NCBI GenBank assembly: GCA_036877525.1
Contig: JAZGTH010000041.1
Coordinates: 372,001 to 436,000, forward strand
DNA: 64,000 nt
Direction of reading: 5' to 3'
DNA from: Chromobotia macracanthus
Lineage: Eukaryota > Chordata > Actinopteri > Cypriniformes > Botiidae
Shown here: piece by piece, positions 12,290-22,471 of the stretch
Position numbering within the stretch: the stretch's first letter is position 1
Layout: the number at the start of each line of letters is the position of its first letter
Translations under genes and position numbers: made by a program
Notes under the pieces: model-generated
Told to the model about the DNA's origin: nothing
Database searches by the model: none
Seen by the model: only the letters and a program-made list of their open reading frames with translations

Positions 12290-12400
12290 TGTGTGTTAGT
12301 CAGGTTAGGGGGCAGTTGTAACCTTCTAACCTGCAGTAGGTTGGAGCTAACCCTAACTAGAAGGTTGCTGATTCGATTCCCAAAAATCTTTCTAATCTCC
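12290..12400 (+). repeat. Possible tRNA-derived SINE head
   Basis: The segment aaggttgctgattcgattcc near 12361 resembles the B box of tRNA-derived SINEs (GGTTCGATTCC). A convincing A box is not seen, and the surrounding sequence has short internal repeats of the aaccttctaacc type. Weak. Confidence 0.3.
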
Positions 12401-12489
12401 ATCCCCCATTGAAACATACCATCTGTCCATGAAGATACAGGTACGTCACATTTATAACTCAAGACCATACGGGGCGATTCTAGGATTTT

Positions 12490-12575
12490 CATTTTAGGGG
12501 GGCTCAGCCCCCAGTGGGGGTATAATAATAAAAATAATAATAATAAATTAATAAATAATAATAAATAAGTAAATT
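12490..12575. repeat. GC hairpin beside AAT microsatellite
   Basis: A small perfect palindrome, gggggctcagccccc, is followed by a run of aat/taa units to about 12575. GC-rich hairpins joined to AT runs occur at ends of some non-autonomous DNA transposons, but no matching second end was found. Confidence 0.5.
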
Positions 12576-13186
12576 TAAAAAAAAGTTTGACTACTAGGGT
12601 AGGGTTGTATACTAACCTTATTGCAGTATTCCACTGTACTACATAGATGGGTATAACATTTTAATACTGAATAAGCCAAATAAATTCTTGAGAAGAAGAG
12701 TAAAGAAATACTGTAAAAATACTGATGCTGTAACTGCAAACAATGTTGAGAACACAGTGGTATTGTATGTGTAAGAGCCTGTCCATGTTCTATTCTCACC
12801 TGACTACTGCTCATTTGCAGAACTACTACCACATGACAAGAAAAAACATTGTATGTCCATCTACAATTAAACATAAAAATATAAAAGTGTGATCAACATG
12901 TTATCTAGTTCATTTTAGCTTTTTATCTGCATAAACAAGTGGGTTACAGTAGGTTCTACATGAATTCAACCACTGAAAATTTCATTTTCAGTTTTCAGGT
13001 TTAATTTGATTTCATATCTAATATTCATTCAAGTTAATTAAAAATAGCCTGTATAAACAAGCATTAATTTAATGTTATTGTCTAGATATGACAATATTTT
13101 TGTCATATCTGTCTCTTTTATATAATTGTTTTCCATTTAAAAAATCCCTAATAAATGTATTTCAAGATCTGGGTCAATATTTAATA

Positions 13187-13503
13187 CAAAACGTCTCAGG
13201 TTACATATGTAACCCTGTCCCTGAGATGGGGAACAAGACGCTGCATCAGCTTGACGCTATGGGGAAAAGCGCTTCAGGCACGCCCGAGTCTGAACGTGTA
13301 AAACCAGGCCTATTTATAGGCAAGTTCAAGGTCAAGTGACGTAGTATTGTGCGCAACAAAGTCTTAAAAAATCGCCTGCAAAATACGTCATCAGCTTAGG
13401 TCTGAAGAAAAGTCGTACAGGCGTGACCGAGATATGGCAAAGCGACGCAGCATCTCGTTCCCCATCTCAGGGAACAGGGTTACATACGCAACCTGAGACG
13501 TTC
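13187..13503. repeat. DIRS 3' terminal palindrome
   Basis: Two arms of about 73 bp, 13187-13260 and 13430-13503, are inverted copies. The left begins cgtctcaggttacatatgta and the right ends with its complement, gttgcgtatgtaac-like on the other strand. The inner part holds a TATA-like tatttatag, which is also one inverted terminal repeat of the element. DIRS elements use such terminal and internal complementary regions to form circular intermediates. Beyond 13503 a short mixed repeat, cctttcgagggaactcgacg, also recurs at the third DIRS end near 29880. Confidence 0.8.
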
Positions 13504-13671
13504 CCTTTCGAGGGAACTCGACGCTGGGTCAGCTTGATGCTATGGGGAAGTAATACCCACTAGGCCACAGTGAAGGAAGGCCTGCCCCGAATGCTGTGAA
13601 ACATTGGCACAGGGCAAAAGAGCAGATTTAGACTTGTCAACCCAGGAGGACCTGAGCGCCTGGAGTTGAGT

Positions 13672-14449
13672 TCAATTTAAACTATAAAATTTATTAAATG
13701 TGTGCGGAGAGGACCAACCTGCCGCAGCACAGACATCACTTAGGGATACTCCCCTAGACAGAGCCTTAGATGATGCTATACCCCTGGTAGAATGATCTCT
13801 AATGCCACAGGCCTCATAGGCCAGGGTAACAGCATCTGTGATCCAGTGAGATAAGCACTGTTTGTGACCGCATTACCTTGGTTGTGGCCACCAAAGCAGA
13901 CTAAGAGCTGAGAGGTTTTACGCCACTGGCCTGAGTGGTGGACATAAATCCTCAAGGCTCTGACTAGACACAACAAATGAAGCCTCTCCCGCTCCCGTGA
14001 ATCAAACGGTGGAGGACAGAAGGCTTGAAGTACCACCGGGTGACCAGCCATAGCAGGCACCTTGAGGATATAGTCTGGTCTATGGTTCAAAATGGCTTTA
14101 ACACAGCCAGGGGCAAAATCCAAGCAGGCAGGATCTACAGATAAAGCCTGTAGATCTCCTACTCTTTTGAGCGATTTAAGAGCCAAAAGTAGAGCCACCT
14201 TCAGTGTCAGAAACTTATCCAAGGCTGACTCTAGGGGTTTAAATAGAGCCAAAGATAAACCCCTTAGAACAGAATGTGACAGAAAGGCCTCGGCTGTCTG
14301 GCACCATACAAAAAACGAGACACCAAAGGGTGTCTCCCAATAGAGGCTCCATCGATAGGTTTGTGGCTAGCAGACACGGCGGCCACATAAACCTTTAGGG
14401 TGGCGGGAGCCAACCCTGCAGAGAGGTGGTCTTGAAAGAACTCCAGCAC
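13672..14449 (-). pseudogene. DIRS tyrosine recombinase
   Basis: The minus strand reads LEFFQDHLSAGLAPATLKVYVAAVSA (14449 onward), the N-terminal core-binding part of DIRS recombinases. The catalytic part follows (LKSLKRVGDLQALSV, then RPDYILKVP). After a frameshift near 13830, a different frame gives EACGIRDHSTRGIASS and ends FNKFYSLN before a stop at 13672-13674. The HSTR and FYSL segments hold the expected His-x-x-Arg and nucleophilic Tyr. At least two frameshifts separate the pieces. The enzyme would integrate the circular cDNA without a target duplication. Confidence 0.85.
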
Positions 14450-14568
14450 TGAACCAACAGGGCAGTGAACTAGGTCAACATGATGTCACTCACACCATGA
14501 CACAAAGAGCTGCCATTTCAGGGCATACAGTCTCCTAGTAGATGGGGCTCTGAAACTCAGAATGGTCT

Positions 14569-16152
14569 CTACAACCTCAGTTGAGAGACCAGAATATAAG
14601 AGCTGGCTCCCCTCAGGGGCCAGACCACAGTTTCCAGATCTCTGGCCTCTGAGCCTGGGATAGGAGGTCTCTCTGGACTGGGAGCTCCCAAGGAGTCCCG
14701 TCCAGAAGAGACATTATGTCTGAGAACCAGACGCGGGTTGGCCAGAACGGTGCTACTAGAAGCAGACGAACTCTGTTCTGACGGACCCTGGCTAGGACTC
14801 CTAGGAGCAAGGCTATTGGGTGAAATGCATACAGACATAGCTTCGGCCACGTCTGCACCATGGCGCTGATGAGTGAGGCTGAACCAGAGGGGACAGTGTG
14901 TCGATTCCTTGGAGGCGAACAAATCCACCTCCGCCATTGCCAAATCTGCGCCAAATGGACTCCACCACTGGTGGATGGAGCCTCCATTCCCCAGACCTCA
15001 GCCCCTGCCTTGACAGGATATCTGCTCCTAGATTTGCATGCCCTGGGATATACATTGCTCTGATGGAGAGTAGCCTGGTCTCTGCCCAAAGAAGGATCTG
15101 CTGTGCCATCCTGAACAGGGGGTGCAAACGCAGTCCTCCTTGGTGATTCAGGTATTAGACCACTGTGGTGTTGTCTGTACGGACTAGGACGTGTTGGCCC
15201 TTGAGGTGTAAGAGGAAGTGTTTCAATGCCAGAAACACCACCCTCATTTCCAGACAGTTTATGTGCCAGGAGAGATGAGGGTCCTCCCACTGACCACGGA
15301 CTGGGCGGCCATCGAGAACCGCACCCCAGCCTGTGAGAGAGGCATCCGTCGTAAGAATCCTGCGACGGCATAACACTCCTAGAGTGGACAGGGGCAAGGA
15401 TGGACTCCACATGTTCAGGACACAATTGTGCCCGCATCGTAGTGGAATCCCAAATTACCCCCAGAAAAGTAGTTCTCTGAACTGGAGAAAGCACACTCTT
15501 TTTGGGATCGAGTCTCAGCCCTAGGCACCTCATCACCTCAACATCTCAATGCTGTGTAGCTAACTCTTGAGAGCTGGCCTTGACAAGCCAGTCGTCTGTG
15601 TAGTTCAGAATTCGGATGCCCTGGAGTCTCAATGGGGCCAGGACTGCATCCACGCACTTTGTGAAGGTGAAGATGTTAGAGCTAGGCCGAAAGGAAGTAC
15701 TCGATACTGGTACGCTTCATCCCCGAAAGTGAACCGGAGAAACTTCCTGTGTTCTGGCAAAATCTCGATGTGAAAATATGCGTCCTTCAGATCTATCGTG
15801 ACAAACCAGTCCTCGGGCTGGATTTGACACCCAATTTGTTTGAGCGTCAACATCTTGAACCTGTATCTCCTCAGAGACCGATTCATGCGGCGCAAATCCA
15901 GAACGGAACGCACCCCCCCTCCTTTTTGGGAACTATAAAGTATCGGTCATAAAAGCCTAGATCTCTCAAGTGCGGGGGAACATGTTCTATGGCCCCTTTC
16001 GCCAACAGAGTTTCTAGTTCCCAGGCCAACATTAAATGCTGCTCTCCAACCACCACAGTCTGTAAAATGTTGTTGAAACGAGGAGGACGGGAGGCAAATT
16101 GAATTCTGTACCCTCTCTCTATTGTTCTTAACAACTGGGCAGAAGCTTCCAC
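14569..16152 (-). pseudogene. DIRS reverse transcriptase and RNase H
   Basis: RT begins around 16152 (LLRTIERGYRIQFASRPPRF, IVPKKEGG). It continues as LDLRRMNRSLRRYRFKMLT, VTIDLKDAYFHI and FGLALTSSP, then the catalytic TDDW motif (Asp codons at 15591-15596), each in a slightly different frame. RNase H follows at 15412-15155 with its acidic residues in TTDASLTGWGA, CLEMRVV and VRTDNTT. The downstream segment (IPGHANLGADILSRQG, AEVDLFASKESTHCPLWFSL) is the usual DIRS sequence after RNase H. Several frameshifts make it non-functional, although the key residues can still be read. It lies between gag and recombinase, as expected. Confidence 0.9.
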
Positions 16153-16392
16153 ACTGCCAGGAAGTCCGAGAGAGGAACCATCCTGTCTATCTGTCCAGTC
16201 TCCTGAAACAGAGGACTAGCAAGAGAAGTCTGGACAGATAAACTGTTGGGTGCTTCTACCCCCCAAAACACCTGAGGTGGTGGGGAAAGTAGAAGCCCCC
16301 GCTGGGGGCTCCAAGGGGGGTTTGGCACAGTAGCAAGCCGTGCACAGGGACCCCCCATGGTGGGGCTGGCCCCCAGTATGCTGCTTCTGATG

Positions 16393-17570
16393 TCAGGTGT
16401 TCTTCTTCGTATCAGCCTTAGAGGAGATCACGGTCCTCAGATCGAACCTCCTCTTTGGCTGTGAGGTCTGCGCAGGCTGCCCAGTCCCATTAGATCTATG
16501 AGGGTGAGCTCGAGCAGCCACGCTGGCCTTCTGCTGCTGCCTATAAACAGCTGAGGTCTTGGAAGAAGCCGAGGTAGATGGACCACCTGATGCCACAGCG
16601 ACCTGACCACGGCGGGGGAGGAGCTCCTTGAACACCTCCGATTGCTTTTTAGCCTCCCGGTATCTGTCGACGACAGAGCTCACTGCACCGCCAATCAGAC
16701 CCTGAGAAGCAACTGGGGCATCCAGAAGGAAGCCTTTATCCCTGTCTCGAATGCCCGACAGGTTGAGCCACAAATGCCTCTCCGTAGCCACCATGGCAGC
16801 CATAGAACGGCCGATAGAATGGGCCGTCTGCTTTGTGGCACGAAGGGCAAGATCTGTGGCTCTGTGGAGCTCCTGAACAGCGTCCGGTTCTAACCCCCCA
16901 CCTTGGTCCAGGTCTTTAAGCAGGTCAGTCTGGTACACCTGTAAAACTGACCTGCTGCCGCTTAGATGGTTTTAATGAGGCTGTCTTTCATCTAGCCAAT
17001 CACCTAGGCTCCCCCTGTTCATATATAATTTAAAAGAAGTTTCTCCATGTCAGCAAGTGACAAAACCTCACCAGCTGGCCTTTCACGGCCAATCGGCTCG
17101 TTCTCCACAGCAAGACAAGAGCTCTCAAAGCTGGTCTGCCTCAGCACCCATCTGGTTTCTGGCAGTCAGATCATCATCTGATACTGCCAGCATGAGCTCA
17201 TCCTCCAGCTTAGAAGAAACCACAGAGCGGGCTGTTTGCTCATCCGATTCGGTGGAGAGTGCGAGAGAAAGGGTGGGGCCTGTCTCACGCTGCTTGTCTG
17301 CCAAATCGAGCTGCAAGCCCCACAAGTGAAGTCTCTGCTCTGCCTCGGCAGAAGCGGGACACGCCCCACGGTGTGCAGCTCATGCTGGCAGTATCAGATG
17401 ATGATCTGACTGCCAGAAGCCAGATGGGTGCTGAGGCAGACCAGCTTCCTCTTTCTGCCGCATTTGAGGAGCTGGTTGAGAGTACTCCGCCCCCAAACAT
17501 AAAACACACATATGATGTGTGTCACCCGCCGTGATATAGCGTGGGCAAGGTTTTTGGCAGACATATTCTC
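16393..17570 (-). pseudogene. DIRS gag, rearranged
   Basis: The main open stretch (16938-16393) reads TDLLKDLDQGGGLEPDAVQEL, ATDLALRATKQTAHSIGRSM and a basic, serine-rich C-terminus. A second minus-strand block (17369-17125) holds TGPTLSLALSTESDEQ and LMLAVSDDDLTARNQMGAEADQL. A probable N-terminus lies at about 17565 (AKNLAHAISRRVTHIICV). Between the last two, part of the middle block is present in inverted orientation (17385-17459). The plus-strand copy at 20034-20962 shows the unrearranged order and reveals that a segment near 17120-16960 is deleted here. Gag packages the element RNA; this copy cannot. Confidence 0.8.
17128..17459. repeat. Inverted duplication inside DIRS gag
   Basis: 17128-17202 and 17385-17459 are reverse complements over about 70 bp with roughly one mismatch; the shared core includes ggcagtatcagatgatgatc. 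Both encode the same gag segment (LMLAVSDDDLTARxQMGAEADQL), one on each strand, about 180 bp apart. The copy at 20034 has this segment once, so the second is a local inverted duplication rather than an original feature. Confidence 0.85.
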
Positions 17571-17742
17571 TAACTTCTTCCTAATCTCTCTTTTTTCTTC
17601 CCTCACTTTGCCTGGCTACATGCAGACTAAGAGCTTTCTGAAGGTAAAAAAGCAGATTTTTCACTTGACCTTATACTTGCCTATAAACAGGCCTGGTTTT
17701 ACACCTGTTCAGACTCAAGCGCACCTGAAGCGCTTTTTTTCA

Positions 17743-18215
17743 TTTAAAATGATGTTTAAACTGTTTTGTGTAACATTCCAGGTAGATCAAACCAAGAACT
17801 GAATCAACAGGGTATGTTTTTGACTCAGAGTAGTTATTGGATACATTATATTTTCTGATGCAAAGTAACAGAGGATAATAATAGTTGCCTCTCTGTCTAT
17901 TGTCTGGCTATAATAAGAAGTCCCCTCTGTATGTATCTGAAAACGAGCTGTAGCTTTTCTATGTGTGTAGCTGATAGTCTTTTTATTTTCAGATAGATTG
18001 TGAGGTGGTTTATGTAAACCCTCTAAAATACAGGTAAGCACCAAAATGTAATTACATTTATCTAAGAACTCCTATATCTAGTTTAACCCTAAACCTAATT
18101 CAGGTTTTACAAATGACTAAGAAAGTGACTATAGCATACAGGAAAATTTTAAACTTACGCAGAAAATAACTTTTTTATCTTCTGAAGTATTGTGAATGGG
18201 TTGTCAATGTTTAGA
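17743..18215. other. No gene seen
   Basis: AT-rich sequence between the DIRS right end and the inverted-repeat block. Nothing recognisable. Confidence 0.5.
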
Positions 18216-18565
18216 ACATACTCTTCCAGAGCTACTAAGACACGTTTGTTATGTTTTCAGCTCTTAGAAAGTTCCTGATTTAAAGGTAACATGGATCGTT
18301 ATCACAAAATTTAGTCATCTTATTCAGACAAACACTTTTTCATGTTTTCAGTCTTTATCTCAGGGATTCTTGAATACTCTCAAACATATATATTCTCTTT
18401 TGGCTTCATCTTAGGTCTTTCATTGGAGTAGAATGAAAGGAGATTAGCATCAACATGAAAAGGTAAGACAGATGCATTACCCAAACCAAATCTCATGTGT
18501 TTTAGATGGATCGATTTACTTTGTATGTTCTGTGTTAAAGCACTGCTTCAATGAATAAATCTTTT
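18216..18565. repeat. Left arm of a large inverted repeat
   Basis: This arm reads outward to inward from gaacatactcttccagagct through ctttatctcagggattcttg and gcttcatcttagg to cactgcttcaatgaataaat. Its reverse complement is at 19787-20033. The left arm carries about 90-110 extra bases (near 18247-18340) missing from the right arm, so the arms are not recent identical copies. The 1.2 kb loop between the arms holds a reversed LTR and unassigned sequence. Confidence 0.85.
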
Positions 18566-18589
18566 GAAAAAAATCTTTCAAATGATTTA

Positions 18590-18965
18590 AATTAAAATTA
18601 AATTAAGATTTAAATGATCTAACAGCAAACAGGAACAATATAGACAAGACAGTAGAATAAACGTGGTACAGGCGTGAGTTGAGGCAGGTGACAAACAGTC
18701 ATAAACGTGAGGCAGTCCGATAATCAGGGCAGGCAGCAAACAATCCAAAAACCAAGTAACAATCCAGATGGTATTGAGTAACCCAACAATCAGGTAATAA
18801 ACACTCAGAAATGTCACCGGGACAAAACAAGACTTTGCACTGAGCCTGCAAAAGCCAGGGGTTTATATATGGCAGAGTTAATGAGAGTCAGGTGAGAATA
18901 CAAACAAGAAGCAGGAAGTGGTCAATCCCAGGTATGGGGCATTATGGGAAAAGTAGTCCACATTA
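18590..18965 (-). repeat. Gypsy-family LTR, solo and 5'-truncated
   Basis: On the minus strand it reads gccccatacctgggattgac, a TATA-like catatataaa, and attgtttgctgcctgccctg. These hallmarks are shared with the LTRs at 30115-30565, 40150-40612 and 61664-61830. The outer TGTTAC end is missing. No internal retroelement sequence is attached, and it sits in the loop of the inverted repeat 18216-20033. Confidence 0.75.
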
Positions 18966-19786
18966 GCACTAGAATTGTAGCATGTATTGATATAGCATGA
19001 CAATTAAACGAGAATTCAAAACAAGGACAGTCTAATTCCAGGTCTGATGAAAGAGTGAAAAAGTGTTCACAGTAAATGGTGTCCACTGGTATTTTTGTGT
19101 AACAAGGGGGATTTGAATCAGTGTGTCCTAACCCTAACTCAAAAGGATTTCAATTCGACAAGTGGAAAAAGTAGCAACGAACATATTAAAGCATAAAAAC
19201 AAATGCCTTAATGTTTTTACGTGCCTTTACATTTTGCTGGATAACAAATAAAATGTAGACTGCTATTTACTGGTGTTTTCATTCCATTTGGATTGGTAAA
19301 ACATGAAATGAAACTAACATGCTAAACACATTGGAGTGCATGTCATCTATGAATTTTAGCAAACATTAAGAAAAACAATCCTGAAAGTAAAAATGTAAGG
19401 TGAAGTCTGACAACATTGTAACCTCACTAAAAGGTAATGCATTTTTTTAACAGAAGGTGAATAAGTTAATTTTGAAACTATTGAATTTTTTAACAAAGGT
19501 GAATAAATTAAGACATTCCTGACATCCTGACGGGGTGTGAACACAAAACCTATGTGAATAAACTGGCGTGTTTGTGAGACCAAATGAGAAACATCATTGC
19601 CATGCTGTCAGTGAGAGATCCATGTTGTGTTATTTCATAGTACAGCTTTAGGATTTGGCCATTTGCTACACTCTCTACTTACAGTACAGGTATTTATTAA
19701 GACAACACTGTATAACAGGTGTAGAACTTCGCTGACTGAAATAGTCACACGTCAGATAATTCGATTTTTTCAAATAATTTATTCAT
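18966..19786. other. No gene seen
   Basis: Remaining loop of the inverted repeat. AT-rich, with no motif or known repeat that I can name. Confidence 0.5.
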
Positions 19787-20033
19787 TGAAGCAGTGCTTT
19801 AACACAGAACATACAAAGTAAGTCGATCCATCTAAAACACATGAGATTTGGTTTGGGTAATGCATCTGTCTTACCTTTTCATGTTGATGCAAATCTCCTT
19901 TCATTCTACTCCAATACAAAACCTAAGATGAAGCCAAAAGAGAATATATATGTTTGAGAGTACTCAAGAATCCCTGAGATAAAGACTAAAAACATGAAAA
20001 AGTGTCTTAGTAGCTCTGGAAGAGTATGTTCTA
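19787..20033. repeat. Right arm of the large inverted repeat
   Basis: Reverse complement of the left arm (18216-18565). It starts at attgaagcagtgctttaaca and ends at agctctggaagagtatgttc. Homology stops at about 20033, where DIRS gag sequence begins without a gap. Confidence 0.85.
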
Positions 20034-20962
20034 ACGGACCTAACGGGCTTCCTGATGGAAGCAGGGCAGCTACACCCTGTGGGGCATGTCCCGCTTCTGC
20101 CGAGGCAGAGTGGAGACTTCATTTGTGGGGATCGCAGCTCGATTTGGCAGACGGGCAGCGTGAGACAGGCCCCACCCTTTCTCTCGCACTCTCCACCGAA
20201 TCGGATGAGCAAACAGCCCGCTCTGCGGTTTCTTCTGAGCTGGAGGATGAGCTCATGCTGGCAGTATCAGATGATGATCTGACTGCCAGAAGCCAGATGG
20301 GTGCTGAGGCAGACCAGCTTCCTCTTTCTGCCACATTTGAGGAGCTGGCTGAGGTTGTGTCTCTTGCTGTGGAGAAACTGAGCCTTGATTGGCCAGATGA
20401 AAGACAGCACATTAAAACATCTAAGCTGGATGATAGGTTTCTGTCATCCAGCAGGGAACAGCCTCTCCGTCATAACATCCCATTCTTCTCAGATCTTCAC
20501 ACTGAAGTGACGAAGTCATGGAAGAATCCATACTCAGCTCGTGTATTTACTCCCAATACAAGCAATTATTCCTCTATTGTGGGTTTTCATGAGCACAGGT
20601 ATGGGGCGATGCCCAGGGTTGAAGAGACGCTTGTGGGCTATCTCTCCCCCTTTACAGCATTGTCGTGGAGGAAACCTGCCTTGCCCTCCAAGCCCTGCAG
20701 GGTTACTTCCAATCTGGTGGGCAAGGCTTATGTGGCAGCAGGTCAGGCTGGTGAATCACTGCACACCATGGCAGTTTTACAGGCATACCAGGCTGACCTG
20801 CTTAAAGACCTGGACCAAGGTGGGGAGTTAGAACCGGACACGGTTCAGGAGCTCCACAGAGCCACAGATCTTGCCCTTCGTGCCACAAAGCAGATGGCCC
20901 ATTCTATGCCCCCCAGCGGAGGCTTCTACTTTCCCCGCCACCTCAGGTGTTTCGGGGGGTAG
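20034..20962 (+). pseudogene. DIRS gag, open but truncated
   Basis: About 310 codons stay open. They contain CGACPASAEAEWRLHLWG, TGPTLSLALSTESDEQ, LMLAVSDDDLTARSQMGAEADQL, SLAVEKLSLDWPDERQH, the conserved middle (FFSDLHTEVTKSWKNPYSAR, VGFHEHRYGAMPRVEE), LPSKPCRVTSNLVGKAY and the DLLKDLDQGGELEPDTVQEL block. The first available ATG (19994) is in the neighbouring inverted-repeat arm, so the apparent N-terminus is chimeric and the native start is lost. The C-terminal basic region is removed by a deletion after ATKQMAHS. It is the best template here for the family gag order. Confidence 0.85.
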
Positions 20963-21145
20963 AAGCACCCAACAGATAGATAGGATGGTTCCTCTCTCAG
21001 ACTTCCTGGCAGTGTAGAAGCCTCTGCCCAGTTTGTCCCCATGGTTGTTAAAAACAATAGAGAGAGGGTACAGAATTCAATTTGCCTTCCGTCCTCCTCG
21101 TTTCGACCGCATTTTACAGACTGTGGTGGTTGGAAAGCAGCATTT
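20034..21145 (+). mobile_element. DIRS copy 2, gag plus short RT lead-in, truncated
   Basis: A plus-strand DIRS fragment that abuts the inverted-repeat arm. It carries most of gag, then jumps by internal deletion from ATKQMAHS to PPSGGFYFPRHLRCFGG. It goes on to a piece of the RT lead-in (TIERGYRIQFA, RPPRF, LQTVVVGKQHLV) and stops near 21145. Both 5' terminus and everything after early RT are missing. Its gag is less rearranged than that of the DIRS at 13187-17742. Confidence 0.88.
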
Positions 21146-21419
21146 AGTGTTCTCTGTAATCTGTTTAAAAGTCTGTTTAAAACTAAACATTAAATAAAAA
21201 TGGTTAGAAATAAAAGCTTTGTAATAAAAATAAGAAGAATTATGTATAAGAATGTATAAGAAATTCTGAATAAGAAGATTATGTACTGTTTTTCTTGTTA
21301 TAATGTGAAGATTTAGCCTAAATTAGTATAAGATGTATTTATGTGAAAGACTCTTTATCTGAGGCATGAAGCTCAGTGGAAGTGGAGGCAGTCTATGGGT
21401 GTCAGTACACATTAAGGAT
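21146..21419. other. No gene seen
   Basis: Short AT-rich spacer with local duplications of aagaatgtataag type near 21240-21270. Confidence 0.5.
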
Positions 21420-22275
21420 ATTCAAGTTGGAGTTGGAGGCTTGTCTTTAATCAGAAAACTAGAATCAGAAAAGTAGATGATGACACAGAATGCTAAAGCG
21501 TTTTTTTTTATTAACAACCGTAATAAGGACGTTTGTCACTCTGAATAGGTAACTTCCCAAGCCAAAAGTCAGAAGCGTTATTTTTTGTTTTAACAACTGC
21601 TATAAAACCATTTGTAGGAAACCTTGGGAGGTAACGATACAAACACATTTGAACTGTACAACACACACCTTCCCCCCAGTCCGGAAAAACAAGTCAATAT
21701 CCTTTAATCAGAAGCTAGATGAAGACACACTTAGATAAAATGGAAAGCCAAAGATCATTCGCTTTTATTTTGTGTCTAAAGTGTAAACGCTACAAACGGA
21801 ACGCATCTCTTACTACAGTCAACACACACCGTAAACAGTTATTTACCCTTCACAAAACTTTTCACACATTCACACCCACATGGCCAGAACTGTGTCAAGA
21901 GAAAGTCAGAAAACATCTGTTTTAGACATGGGGTTAGGAGGAGAGGGTCAGAGAATTGTTGTGGACAGAACCAAAGGTTGGAGCAAATCTTATGCTTGTA
22001 AACACCACTAACATGGACAAACTAGACTTACAAACCCCAAAACAGAGCAATAAATTCGGAGGGGGGCCAGATCCTCACCAGGATGGACAGAGCCAGAGTA
22101 GGGAGGGGGCGCTTCTTCAGGAGCTTGATGGACAGAGGTTAAAAGTACATTTTGCACATAAACATGATTGACAAGTAAAACTAGACTAAAATCGGACTCC
22201 CTCCCAAAATAGGGTAAAAAATTAATGAGTTTCTGATTGACAGTTGACACACAGTTTTTTGTAATAACTACTGCT
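21420..22275 (+). repeat. Maverick-associated repeat block, solo copy A
   Basis: Contains two related units around ctttaatcagaaaactagaa (21450) and cctttaatcagaagctagat (21701). A longer tail follows, with acccacatggccagaactgt, gggccagatcctcacc and gattgacagttgacacacag. The tail (21878-22274) is present in reverse at 33499-33921, and the units recur at 41866-42020 and 42555-42860. Those other copies bracket the Maverick genes, so A is best read as a solo terminal repeat of the same element family. No Maverick gene lies beside it. Confidence 0.6.
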
Positions 22276-22471
22276 GCCTGCTTTGTCAACCCTACTGTCT
22301 ATGAAACTCTAGTTGAGTTAAAAATCTGATTAAGTTAAAATCTGCTGTCAAAAGTTACACTGCTCTTGTGGTGCTGTGCCAGCCAGTTGTTGCTGAGCAC
22401 TCGGGGACCTGGGCAGATTCCCTCTTGGGGGGTTTCTGCCCTCTTGGCGATCTATATGGGGTTTGTTTATC

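Larger units (their letters stand above)
10379..13186. other. No gene; scattered short repeats
   Basis: AT-rich spacer between the L2 element and the DIRS element. Apart from the SINE-tail, tRNA-like and hairpin entries given separately, I see only short local duplications, such as ggtatctaggaaggaa around 11790-11840. Open stretches at 10480-10677 and 12575-12874 have no recognisable domain. Confidence 0.5.
13187..17742 (-). mobile_element. DIRS retrotransposon, nearly complete but decayed
   Basis: A minus-strand tyrosine-recombinase retrotransposon. In coding order (right to left) it holds gag (about 17570-16393), RT, RNase H and the post-RNase H region (16152-14569) and tyrosine recombinase (14449-13672). 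Inverted terminal repeats are visible: 13263-13339 and 17661-17738 are reverse complements sharing gcgcttcagg, aaaaccaggcct and tttataggcaag. The 3' terminus has an extra palindrome (13187-13503). DIRS elements lack DDE integrase and insert by recombination, and this architecture fits them. The methyltransferase-like domain of many DIRS was not recognised. Frameshifts, stops and an inverted duplication in gag show it is dead. Related pieces lie at 20034-21145 and 28863-29960. Confidence 0.9.

Noticed and set aside
14860..15146. Plus-strand open frames over the DIRS element
   Set aside because: Antisense shadows of RNase H and RT coding, which carries clear motifs on the minus strand.
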